Assembly (NCBI GenBank): GCA_015064745.1
Contig: SVRR01000021.1
Coordinates: 1-35,108, forward strand
DNA from: Oscillospiraceae bacterium
GTDB lineage: Bacteria; Bacillota; Clostridia; Oscillospirales; CAG-272
DNA: 35,108 nt
Direction of reading: 5' to 3'
Part shown: positions 22,862 to 29,458 of the stretch, in pieces
Position numbering within the stretch: position 1 is the stretch's first letter
How the letters are laid out: each line of letters opens with the position of its first letter
Program-made: the position numbers and the translations under genes
The notes under the pieces: generated by a model
The model's input: the letters and a program-made list of their open reading frames with translations, nothing else
Databases searched by the model: none
Told to the model about the DNA's origin: nothing

Positions 22862-23482
22862 TTACAGCCGTCCTTGAAACGCCACGGCTTTTCCGATAAT
22901 TTTGATCTGCTCAAGCTCCGAGCCAAGGTAAACCAAGGGCTCATAGGCGGCGTTTTCGGGAAGCAAGACCAATTTCTCCCGCTCCGGATAATAATAAACC
23001 CTCTTCAATGTCGCCTCATCCTCGATAATGACCACGCCGATCTCTCCGTTTTCCACCGAGGAGCAAGCGCGCACGAAAACAAGATCTCCGTCATAGATGC
23101 GCGCTCCCGTCATGCTATCACCGCGTGCGCGCAGGCAAAAGTCGGCGTCAAGACCGTCGCTCTCAACGGCGTAGCTCTCTATCTGCTCGTCAGCGTACAC
23201 GGGCATGCCGCAGGCGATTTCACCCAAAATGGGAATACGTCTGCGCCGAATGGGAAGCACGCCGTCCATGGCAAAGATGGGGTCTTCAAAGCCAAGGAGC
23301 CCCGCGCTCGTCGTCCCGAACAGCTCCGCCATTCGCGCGATCTTGGCACGCGGAATGTTTTCTATCACGCCGCTTTCATATCGGTGTATGGTTTGACGGC
23401 TGACGCCGAGTGCCTCTCCAAGTCCCTCCATACTGTATCCGCATTTGCGGCGAAAATAACGAATTCTCTCTCCAAGCTCCAT
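22862..23482 (-). CDS. XRE-family repressor with S24 (LexA/CI-type) peptidase domain
   Basis: The 206-residue protein has an N-terminal helix-turn-helix (residues about 3-58, including SMEGLGEALGVSRQTIHRYE). The C-terminal S24 domain has catalytic Ser123 in RARGDSMTGARIYDGD and Lys160 in ATLKRVYYYPE. The likely self-cleavage site is Cys91-Gly92 in GEIACGMPVYADE, instead of the usual Ala-Gly. Such proteins are phage-type or SOS-like repressors inactivated by RecA-stimulated cleavage. ATG 23482 is chosen because AAGGAGAG precedes it and the domain starts there. It is divergent from a promoter driving a small unknown gene, so it probably controls both. Confidence 0.9.
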   Translation of the reverse strand: MELGERIRYFRRKCGYSMEGLGEALGVSRQTIHRYESGVIENIPRAKIARMAELFGTTSAGLLGFEDPIFAMDGVLPIRRRRIPILGEIACGMPVYADEQIESYAVESDGLDADFCLRARGDSMTGARIYDGDLVFVRACSSVENGEIGVVIIEDEATLKRVYYYPEREKLVLLPENAAYEPLVYLGSELEQIKIIGKAVAFQGRL

Positions 23483-23566
23483 AAAAACTCTCCTTCCGCG
23501 GCGCAACACGCGCCTCATTACCGCCCGCATGTCCATTTCGCGCACGGCACTGTTTATTCTGTGTCA

Positions 23567-23595
23567 AGTGTAACACATTTCGACAAAAAATGCAA
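23567..23595 (-). promoter_or_regulatory. Promoter of the XRE/S24 repressor gene
   Basis: Minus-strand TTGCAT (23590-23595) and TACACT (23567-23572) are 17 bases apart. An ACTTGACA word overlaps the -10 side and occurs again at the divergent promoter's -35 (23625-23632), so it may be a repressor half-site. Confidence 0.7.
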
Positions 23596-23626
23596 CACTT
23601 TTTCCGAAAAAAATCAAAATTGTCAC

Positions 23627-23655
23627 TTGACAAGTTACAATTTGTGTGCTATACT
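23627..23655 (+). promoter_or_regulatory. Divergent promoter of the structured leader and small-gene unit
   Basis: TTGACA (23627-23632) and TATACT (23650-23655) are 17 bases apart with an extended TG. The -35 is inside the near-palindrome ACTTGACAAGT (23625-23635), a candidate operator for the neighbouring S24 repressor. Confidence 0.8.
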
Positions 23656-23661
23656 ACTGTT

Positions 23662-23841
23662 GTCCCAAGCGAGCGACCTGCGGTTTTCTCCGCCCGCAGG
23701 GTCGAGCAAGCGTGCTTTTGCTCGAAGCGGCTCCAAGCGCCCCGTTTTATGGGAGCCGTATTGGCTTGCTTTCGGCACCCCGTTCGTCTCTTTGTTGCAT
23801 GATATGCAACAAACCCGCCGTTTATGCAAAGGAGAATTAAA
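23662..23841 (+). other. Roughly 180-nt structured 5' leader with four successive hairpins
   Basis: Between the predicted transcript start and the first ribosome site there is no good reading frame. Four stems occur in order: 23674-23704 (CGACC-TGCGG pairing with CCGCA-GGTCG), 23704-23723 (GAGCAA/TTGCTC), 23729-23757 (GGCTCC/GGGAGCC) and 23792-23812 (perfect 9-bp, TTGTTGCAT/ATGCAACAA). I do not recognise a known riboswitch class. Confidence 0.6.
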
Positions 23842-23931
23842 ATGCCAACCCCGTTTTCGCGAAAGCACCCCCAAGAAAAACAGAAAAAGATCCTTCTTTG
23901 TCCGTCCAAGGGGAAGGAGGGCTGTATGTGA
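23842..23931 (+). CDS. 29-residue leader peptide ORF
   Basis: ATG 23842 is preceded by a strong AAAGGAGAA site. The 29-codon frame starts MPTPFSRKHPQEKQKK and ends at TGA 23929-23931. The last codons ATG-TGA overlap the GTG start (23928) of the next gene, so translation of the two is probably coupled. The peptide is basic in its middle and has no recognised similarity. Confidence 0.6.
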   Translation: MPTPFSRKHPQEKQKKILLCPSKGKEGCM

Positions 23932-24242
23932 CAAAGACGCTCCCTACGGGCGTGGAGCGTGCCGTGCGCGGCGTATGTGAGGACTACGCGCGCCGAAAGC
24001 TTGAGATCGAAAAGGGCAAGCTCCCGCCCGAAACCATCGGTCACTACATGGTCATCAACGCCAAGATCGACAACGCGATCGCCTCTTGCTGCGACGAGAG
24101 CTTTTGCGAGGAGATCCGTGAGGATATCGGCTCTTGTACAGGCTTCCGCAACTCAAGAGTCACCTATCTCTCCTACGGAAGCTATAAGACACGCAAAAAG
24201 GAGTGCAAGCTCGCCATTGCCAAGGCTCTAAATCTGCTTTAA
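23928..24242 (+). CDS. Small conserved protein of unknown function (phage-regulator-like)
   Basis: The product has 104 residues when started at GTG 23928, which has GGAAGGAGGG eight bases upstream. A longer frame from ATG 23898 lacks a site and would overlap the leader ORF. It is mostly helical and charged, with CDESFCEEIREDIGSC and a C-terminus SYKTRKKECKLAIAKALNLL. The 'KxRKxxxxxAIAxxLxLL' ending is one I associate with small Clostridial and phage-borne proteins without assigned function. It contains five cysteines. Its control region is shared with a divergent S24 repressor, so it may be a regulator induced by stress or prophage signals. A strong terminator follows. Confidence 0.75.
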   Translation: MTKTLPTGVERAVRGVCEDYARRKLEIEKGKLPPETIGHYMVINAKIDNAIASCCDESFCEEIREDIGSCTGFRNSRVTYLSYGSYKTRKKECKLAIAKALNLL

Positions 24243-24267
24243 GGCAAATAAAACCTTACATATCAAA

Positions 24268-24300
24268 GAAAAAAGCCGAGAATACTCGGCCTTTTCTTTT
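24268..24300. terminator. Bidirectional terminator
   Basis: The stem GCCGAG/CTCGGC extended by A-T pairs (24271-24294) has a four-base AATA loop. T-runs on both strands serve the small unknown gene and the leftward alcohol dehydrogenase gene. Confidence 0.88.
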
Positions 24301-24412
24301 AAAGCAACAGCAAGATTGCGGGATTTTTGGTTGGATCTGTTGTTTGCAAGCGCAGCTGTATAACATACTGCAAGCGCGTGGGCGGACGAAGGCGTCCAAA
24401 ACCGACCCGTTC

Positions 24413-25558
24413 TTACCAGATCTTTTTATACAGCTCCATAACCTCTCTTTTCGTGGGAACGCGGGGATTGGTCGCGGTGCAAGCGTCTCTCAGTGCCGCC
24501 TCTGCCATCTCCTCGATGGCTTCCATGTACTGTCCCTCACTGATGCCGCCGATGGCGGATACCGACAGGGGGATGTTCATTTCCTTGTTCATGAACTGAA
24601 TGTAGGAAACGAGCGCGCGGACGGTCGTGATCTCGTTAAGATTGAACACGCCCAAGGTTCTTGCCATATTACAATACTTGCGCACGCAGGGAGCATACAC
24701 GCTGCGAGAACGGGAGTGCATATCGATCTCGGAATTGTACTCAATAATATAAGGAAGCAAAATAGCGTTCGCCTTGCCGTGCGGAATATGGAAATGCGCG
24801 CCAAGCTGATGCGCCATACCGTGATTGAGACCGAGCGACGCCGAATTAAAGGCAAGCCCCGCAAGGCAGGACGCGATATGCATCTTTCTGCGCGCGTGGG
24901 TATCCCCGTTGTCGTTGTAGGAGCGAAGCAAAAACTGTCCGCAGATCTCAACCGCCTTCTCGGCAAGCGCCGCCGAAAACTCGTTGTTGCCCGTAGAAAC
25001 GTACGCCTCAATGGCGTGGGTCATAACGTCCATACCCGTATCCGCCGTAATGAAAGCGGGAACCGATTTGACCAGCTCCTCGTCAAGAATTGCCTCGTCG
25101 GGGATCAAGCTCTCCTCGGCAAGCGGATATTTCGCCTCGTGCGCGGGGTCGGAGATCACGGCAAAGGAGGTAACCTCGCTACCCGTACCCGAGGTGGTAG
25201 GAATGGCGATAAGCCAAGGGCGGAAGCTGTCATCACACTCGGTGGCAAATTTTCTGACAGCCTTGGCAAGGTCAATGGCAGAGCCGCCGCCGATGGCGAT
25301 CATACAGCCGGCACGATAAGCAAGCGCCGCCTTGACGCCGAGGGTGACCTTCTCAATGGGCGGATCGGGCACCACGTCCGAAAAAACGTCGTATTCGATC
25401 CCAACTTGCGAGAGTCTTCCCGTAACCTCGCGGATCATTCCGCTGGAAACAACGAAGGGATCGGCAACTACAAGCGCGCGCTTATATTTCAGTTCCAGCA
25501 AACGGTCAAGTGCATGTTCACCGAAACAGACCTTGGTTTTGACCTCAAAGTTTTTCAC
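24413..25558 (-). CDS. Iron-containing alcohol dehydrogenase
   Basis: The 381-residue group III dehydrogenase reduces aldehydes or oxidises alcohols with NAD(P)H in the cytosol. It shows GGGSAIDLAKAV (nucleotide binding, 90-101) and IPTTSGTGSEVT (119-130). The expected iron ligands are Asp177 and His181 (DTGMDVMTH), His246 (GLNHGMAHQLGA) and His260 (IPHGKANA). The pattern resembles propanol/butanol dehydrogenases and the ADH half of AdhE; the substrate is not fixed. The start is GTG 25558 with GGAAGGAA upstream. It is a single-gene unit with its own promoter and terminator. Confidence 0.95.
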   Translation of the reverse strand: MKNFEVKTKVCFGEHALDRLLELKYKRALVVADPFVVSSGMIREVTGRLSQVGIEYDVFSDVVPDPPIEKVTLGVKAALAYRAGCMIAIGGGSAIDLAKAVRKFATECDDSFRPWLIAIPTTSGTGSEVTSFAVISDPAHEAKYPLAEESLIPDEAILDEELVKSVPAFITADTGMDVMTHAIEAYVSTGNNEFSAALAEKAVEICGQFLLRSYNDNGDTHARRKMHIASCLAGLAFNSASLGLNHGMAHQLGAHFHIPHGKANAILLPYIIEYNSEIDMHSRSRSVYAPCVRKYCNMARTLGVFNLNEITTVRALVSYIQFMNKEMNIPLSVSAIGGISEGQYMEAIEEMAEAALRDACTATNPRVPTKREVMELYKKIW

Positions 25559-25615
25559 GTTCGTTCCTTCCTTCAGGCTGAGTTTGACAATTTTTTATCA
25601 TAAAATCTTTTTTAC

Positions 25616-25644
25616 AGTATAGCATACTTTACAGCCAATTGCAA
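25616..25644 (-). promoter_or_regulatory. Promoter of the iron alcohol dehydrogenase gene
   Basis: Minus-strand TTGCAA (25639-25644) and TATACT (25616-25621) are 17 bases apart with an extended TG, 58 bases before GTG 25558. Confidence 0.82.
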
Positions 25645-25691
25645 GAGACTTTGCTCGAAAAACAAAGAAATTTTCTCTGATTTCCTCCCCC

Positions 25692-26267
25692 TCAGCCCTG
25701 CTCGGTCATAAAAACGGGCACCGCGGGCGGCAAAGCACGCCCTTCAAGATAAGCGTAAAAGGTTGCCGTACCGTCCGGAATTGGAAAGCGCACGCCTTCA
25801 ATATGTATGAAGCGCGACAGCGCGTACTCGTAGCTTGAAAGCGGACGGAGAAAGGCGTCGTTGGTGTGCGCGGCGACGGTAATGCCACTCTCCCCCGTCT
25901 CCATTACGACGAGGGTATGGTAAAAATCGTCCTCGGCTCTGCCGAGCTGTACGATATCGCCGGGCTGTGCCTCGGCTTCGGCAACCTCTCGCCCGTAGGG
26001 ACCTGCGCCCGTGTTTCCCGTAAGAAAATCATATAGCGGCTCCACCCCCGTCCAAGCGGGCGCTCTGTCGGCGTCACTCTTATAATACCAGCCGAAGGTC
26101 GGGATCTCGTTCATCACGAGCGAGCCCGCAAGCAGGCATTGCGAGGCAAAATTGGTGCAATCACCGCCGTAGGGGCTGTAATCGTTAAACAGCGGGTTCC
26201 GTCCAAACGCCCACCGACGCGCGTATGCAAGAGCGCGCATGCGGTTATACTCCTTGGTAGCAAACAT
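25692..26267 (-). CDS. Amidase_6-type putative amidase/peptidase
   Basis: The 191-residue protein matches the 'putative amidase domain' family. It has AYARRWAFGRNPLFNDY, then GGDCTNFASQCL with the presumed nucleophile Cys37, and later DDFYHTLVVME and AAHTNDA with candidate catalytic His residues. This is an NlpC/P60-like papain-fold arrangement. It has no signal peptide or membrane segment, unlike many cell-wall members, so it probably acts in the cytosol or after unconventional release. ATG 26267 has GGAAGGTGAG upstream. It is divergent from the GMP synthase gene. The substrate is unknown. Confidence 0.88.
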   Translation of the reverse strand: MFATKEYNRMRALAYARRWAFGRNPLFNDYSPYGGDCTNFASQCLLAGSLVMNEIPTFGWYYKSDADRAPAWTGVEPLYDFLTGNTGAGPYGREVAEAEAQPGDIVQLGRAEDDFYHTLVVMETGESGITVAAHTNDAFLRPLSSYEYALSRFIHIEGVRFPIPDGTATFYAYLEGRALPPAVPVFMTEQG

Positions 26268-26357
26268 AAAATCTCACCTTCCTTTCTAGTAGCGTATGCG
26301 GGAGGAGGGCTGCTTCGTGAATTTTTTCAAAAAAACGAAAAAAATTGTAAAAAAATC

Positions 26358-26386
26358 TTGAAAAACGATCGGCTTTGTGCTATTCT
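26358..26386 (+). promoter_or_regulatory. Promoter of the GMP synthase gene
   Basis: TTGAAA (26358-26363) and TATTCT (26381-26386) are 17 bases apart with an extended TG. The leader is only about 33 bases, so there is no room for a purine riboswitch. Confidence 0.8.
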
Positions 26387-26425
26387 ATTGGTGTAAAATC
26401 AGTGAAAGTTTCGGAGGAAAAAGGT

Positions 26426-27427
26426 ATGGGTGCAAACAAAAGACCCGACAGCATGGCAAGAATTGTAACCAAAGCGCAGGCGGACGCGTTTATCGCCGCG
26501 CAGATCAAGGAGGTGCGCGCGCAGGTAGGCGACAAAAAGGTGCTTCTCGCGCTCTCGGGCGGTGTTGACAGCTCGGTCGTCGCCGCGCTTCTGATCAAGG
26601 CGATCGGCAAGCAGCTTTATTGCGTGCACGTCAATCACGGACTGATGCGCAAAAACGAATCGGAGAACGTCGTCGCACTCTTTGAGGGCGAGCTTGACGC
26701 CAACCTCATCTACGTCGACGCCACCGACCGCTTCTTAAACCTTCTCGCCGGCGTTGCCGACCCCGAAAGCAAGAGAAAGATCATCGGCAAGGAATTTATC
26801 GAGGTCTTTGCGGACGAGGCAAGAAAGCTTGCGGGCGTTTCCTTCCTCGCACAAGGCACCATCTACCCCGACATTCTTGAAAGCATTGAGCAGGCGGCAG
26901 GCAAAAAGGCGGTCAAATCGCACCACAACGTCGGCGGTCTTCCCGAGGATCTGCAATTTGACCTCGTTGAGCCCATCAAGCTTCTCTATAAGGACGAGGT
27001 GCGTGTGGTCGGCGAAGCCTTGGGACTTCCCCACGCCATGGTCTACCGTCAGCCCTTCCCCGGCCCCGGTCTCGGCGTACGCTGTCTCGGCGCGATCACC
27101 CGCGACCGTCTGAACGCGCTCCGCGAGGCAGACGCCATTCTCCGCGAGGAGTTTGATAAGAGCGGTCTTGCCGAAAAGGTATGGCAGTTCTTTATCGCCG
27201 TGCCCGATGTCAAGAGCGTCGGCGTCAAGGACGGCGGCAGATACGAGGGCTGGCCCGCCATCATCCGCGCCGTCAACACCAAGGACGCGATGACCGCCAC
27301 CATCGAGGAGATCCCCTACGCGCTTCTCCACAAGATCACCGAGCGCATCACGCACGAGGTGGAGGGCATCAACCGCGTCTTGTACGACCTCACCCCGAAG
27401 CCCATCGGCACCATTGAGTGGGAATGA
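26426..27427 (+). CDS. guaA: GMP synthase ATP-pyrophosphatase subunit (no glutaminase domain)
   Basis: The 333-residue protein is the ATPPase plus dimerisation part of GMP synthase, which aminates XMP to GMP. The PP-loop LALSGGVDSS is at 41-50. GTIYPDILES, KSHHNVGGLPE and RQPFPGPGLGVRC are diagnostic, and the C-terminus KPIGTIEWE is complete. The usual bacterial enzyme has about 510 residues with an N-terminal class I glutamine amidotransferase. That domain is absent, and no room for it exists between the promoter (26358-26386) and ATG 26426 (GGAGGAAAAAGG site). So this resembles the two-subunit archaeal type, and the glutaminase must be encoded elsewhere or ammonia is used directly. Confidence 0.93.
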   Translation: MGANKRPDSMARIVTKAQADAFIAAQIKEVRAQVGDKKVLLALSGGVDSSVVAALLIKAIGKQLYCVHVNHGLMRKNESENVVALFEGELDANLIYVDATDRFLNLLAGVADPESKRKIIGKEFIEVFADEARKLAGVSFLAQGTIYPDILESIEQAAGKKAVKSHHNVGGLPEDLQFDLVEPIKLLYKDEVRVVGEALGLPHAMVYRQPFPGPGLGVRCLGAITRDRLNALREADAILREEFDKSGLAEKVWQFFIAVPDVKSVGVKDGGRYEGWPAIIRAVNTKDAMTATIEEIPYALLHKITERITHEVEGINRVLYDLTPKPIGTIEWE

Positions 27428-27593
27428 CTTGAGCTTTGCTCAAGTCAACTATGATCGTTTCGCAGAAACAGTCATATCATAACATTTGGCGAAGCCGAAT
27501 TCATAACTCTAAACTCATAACTTCTCGTTTTCCTTTTGCGAAACGAGTTGTCAGTTATGATTGCCTGCGGCAAGTTATGATTGGCTTCGCCAA
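27427..27593. repeat. Cluster of inverted and tandem hairpin repeats before the four-helix-bundle gene
   Basis: A perfect 8-bp hairpin (27427-27445) is followed by an inverted repeat whose arms are 27486-27507 and 27574-27593 (TTGGCGAAGCC opposite GGCTTCGCCAA, each next to GTTATGA). The right side consists of two tandem 20-base units (27554-27573, 27574-27593), each GTTATGA followed by a small TTGSC-TNC-GSCAA hairpin. GTTATGA also occurs twice on the minus strand in the left arm. Another stem lies at 27523-27546. Confidence 0.75.
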
Positions 27594-27616
27594 GTTTGAA
27601 ATTACAGGAGTTTAAA

Positions 27617-27970
27617 ATGGCTGATAGCATATTGAGAAATAAATCCAAAGAATTTGCAAAAGATGTAGTTTTCTTGTGTAGGAAAATGAAACAAAACGGT
27701 GTTGAAGGTGCTTTAATCAACCAGCTTTTGCGTTGCGGGACATCTGTCGGAGCGAATATTCATGAAGCACAGTATGCGCAAGGGACAAAGGATTTTATTT
27801 CAAAACTTGAAATTGCGCTGAAAGAGTGTAATGAAAGCGAATATTGGCTTGAACTCTTATACGAAACAAACGGTATAACCAATACGGAATTTGACGAGTT
27901 TCAAAGTTCGTGCATTGAACTTCGCAGAATGCTCGTTTCGTCGGTTACGACGCTAAAAAGCAAGATCTGA
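27617..27970 (+). CDS. Four-helix bundle protein (23S rRNA intervening-sequence / S23 family)
   Basis: The 117-residue helical protein matches the S23 family. It starts LRNKSKEFAKDVVFLCRKM and has the hallmark LLRCGTSVGANIHEAQYAQ, followed by FISKLEIALKECNESEYWLE. Relatives are encoded in rRNA intervening sequences and at many scattered loci, often with short repeats around them; their function is not established. ATG 27617 has AGGAG upstream. Its AT-rich codon use differs strongly from the GMP synthase gene before it, and it lies directly behind a repeat cluster, so it was probably acquired with that repeat. Confidence 0.9.
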   Translation: MADSILRNKSKEFAKDVVFLCRKMKQNGVEGALINQLLRCGTSVGANIHEAQYAQGTKDFISKLEIALKECNESEYWLELLYETNGITNTEFDEFQSSCIELRRMLVSSVTTLKSKI

Positions 27971-28073
27971 AATTAATACGGCAAAAGCTCATCTCTCGCC
28001 AAGCGTTGCACGATTTTCTTCTACTTGAGAAGGCGTGCGCGGATTATATGAAATAAACATAGGGGATATTACA

Positions 28074-28925
28074 ATGAAAAGATTTAACATCTTATCGTTG
28101 ATATTGATAGTATGCCTACTGACTGCGGTATTGGTTTCTTGCGGCGGCGTTGATTTTAAGGTGAATTTTGTTGTAGGCAGCGATGTATATGATTCTGTTG
28201 CAACCAACGGAAATGAAACCATCAAGCTCCCTGATAATCCTACAAAAGAAGGATATGAATTTGAAGGTTGGTATTGGGATAACGGAAAATGGGAAAATCC
28301 CTTTACCGTTAATTCGTTGTTAAATACGCCTTTGGCGGCTGATATGAACGTCTATGCAAAATTTACGCATAATGAACACTCTTTCGATAAAGAAACTGTT
28401 ATTAATCCAACTTGTACAGATAAAGGTTATACGTTAAGAGAATGCGAATGTGGTGAAACTTCTAAAACCGATTATGTTCTTACTATCGACCACTCATATA
28501 GCGATTTTCAAATTAGAACAGAAGCTACCACCTTTAGTACGGGTTTGAAAGAGCGCATTTGCACAGTTTGCGGATATGTTGATACAGAGGTGATTCCGAA
28601 AGAGCAAATTACCATACAGTATAATCCAAGCGGAAATTTTGGTTTTACATTTGATTATGATTATTCAACGATAATTCCTATCACTCCATCTACACCAAGT
28701 GTGCCCAATCATGGAGAGATAAAAACAGATGTCAGCATTTCTGAAAAAACGATTACAGTAAAAGGTTATGCGATAACGGAAGATTTATACGATGATATCA
28801 TAGCGACTATTGAAGGAACATTTTCAGATAATGATATTGTTATAGAGGATTTGGAAAATTACATCATTTACATTGAAGATGAGAATGGAGATTTGATCCC
28901 TGTTCCTTGGAAACAAAGTGAGTAA
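28074..28925 (+). CDS. Lipoprotein with InlB-type (Listeria-Bacteroides) repeat
   Basis: The 283-residue protein has a lipoprotein signal peptide (MKRFNILSLILIVCLLTAVL, lipobox LVSC, lipidated Cys23). One Flg_new/InlB B-repeat follows (GYEFEGWYWDNGKWENPFTV and MNVYAKF, about 30-100). After that come two Cys-x-Cys/Cys-x-x-Cys segments (NPTCTDKGYTLRECECGE and ERICTVCGYVDTEV) of the kind common in Clostridial surface proteins, then a proline/serine/threonine linker and an acidic C-terminal domain. It should be anchored on the outer membrane face and may bind a ligand. ATG 28074 has AGGGGA eight bases upstream. Codon use is AT-rich, unlike the genes on either side. Confidence 0.88.
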   Translation: MKRFNILSLILIVCLLTAVLVSCGGVDFKVNFVVGSDVYDSVATNGNETIKLPDNPTKEGYEFEGWYWDNGKWENPFTVNSLLNTPLAADMNVYAKFTHNEHSFDKETVINPTCTDKGYTLRECECGETSKTDYVLTIDHSYSDFQIRTEATTFSTGLKERICTVCGYVDTEVIPKEQITIQYNPSGNFGFTFDYDYSTIIPITPSTPSVPNHGEIKTDVSISEKTITVKGYAITEDLYDDIIATIEGTFSDNDIVIEDLENYIIYIEDENGDLIPVPWKQSE

Positions 28926-28941
28926 TCTTTCTGCAAACCTC

Positions 28942-28970
28942 TTGTAATTATTCCGCTTTTATGGTATAAT
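28942..28970 (+). promoter_or_regulatory. Promoter directly after the lipoprotein gene
   Basis: TTGTAA (28942-28947) and TATAAT (28965-28970) are 17 bases apart with an extended TG. No coding sequence follows before the terminator near 29246. Confidence 0.7.
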
Positions 28971-28976
28971 AAAGCA

Positions 28977-29246
28977 AACAGAGAAAGTGTGTTTTTCGGG
29001 TGGTATCGCTGATACCATTTTGATACCGTTTTTTCGCAGACTCCATAGACGAAGCGGAAAAAGGCGGTCAAATTCCTTGTAAAACACCCTCGAAAGACCT
29101 AAATTCACTCCATATAATGCTAATTTAAGCGAGTGGGAATAAAACAGCTGTCCGAAGCCAATCGAAAACAGCTTAAAAAGCCAAAATCGAAGATTTTCAT
29201 AGCAATAAAAACAGCCTTGTGAAATTAAATTCACAGGGCTTTTTTG
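28977..29246 (+). ncRNA. Candidate non-coding transcript between promoter and terminator
   Basis: A good promoter and an intrinsic terminator (stem arms about 29212-29223 and 29230-29240, then T-run) bound about 270 bases without a rightward reading frame that has a ribosome site. A GGTATC/GATACC hairpin lies near its start (about 29001-29018). The opposite strand has two open frames of 67 and 114 codons with no recognisable similarity. It may instead be the eroded edge of an imported element. Confidence 0.35.
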
Positions 29247-29330
29247 TTTGTTTTTGGCGAAATTTGTGTGTTTTTTACAAAAATCACAAAAAAAGGCTTG
29301 CAAAATCTAAAAATATTTCACGAAAATGTG

Positions 29331-29359
29331 TTGCAAAATTATGCAAAACATGTTATAAT
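29331..29359 (+). promoter_or_regulatory. Promoter of the hexosamine kinase operon
   Basis: TTGCAA (29331-29336) and TATAAT (29354-29359) are 17 bases apart, leaving a leader of about 93 bases before ATG 29459. The leader is AT-rich with no clear regulatory fold. Confidence 0.8.
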
Positions 29360-29458
29360 ACTAAAAATGGCGCGAAAATCTTTTGAATTTTTTATGCTAA
29401 CGAAGGCAAAATTCACAAAAAAGCGCCGCAAATAACAACAAAGGGCAAGATAAAAAGC

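Noticed and set aside
22829-23980. A 383-codon plus-strand frame spanning the repressor and the leader region
   Set aside because: It runs antisense to the S24 repressor and through its promoter, so it cannot be a real gene together with the well-supported features there.
24203-25603. A 466-codon open frame on the plus strand
   Set aside because: It lies opposite the iron alcohol dehydrogenase gene, lacks a ribosome site and shows no family motif. It is an antisense shadow of GC-rich coding DNA.
26268-26425. Purine riboswitch before the GMP synthase gene
   Set aside because: The predicted leader is only about 33 bases, too short for any riboswitch aptamer.
27427-27593. CRISPR array
   Set aside because: There are only two adjacent repeat units without spacers, plus an opposed copy; this does not fit a CRISPR array. 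No other array was seen in the window.
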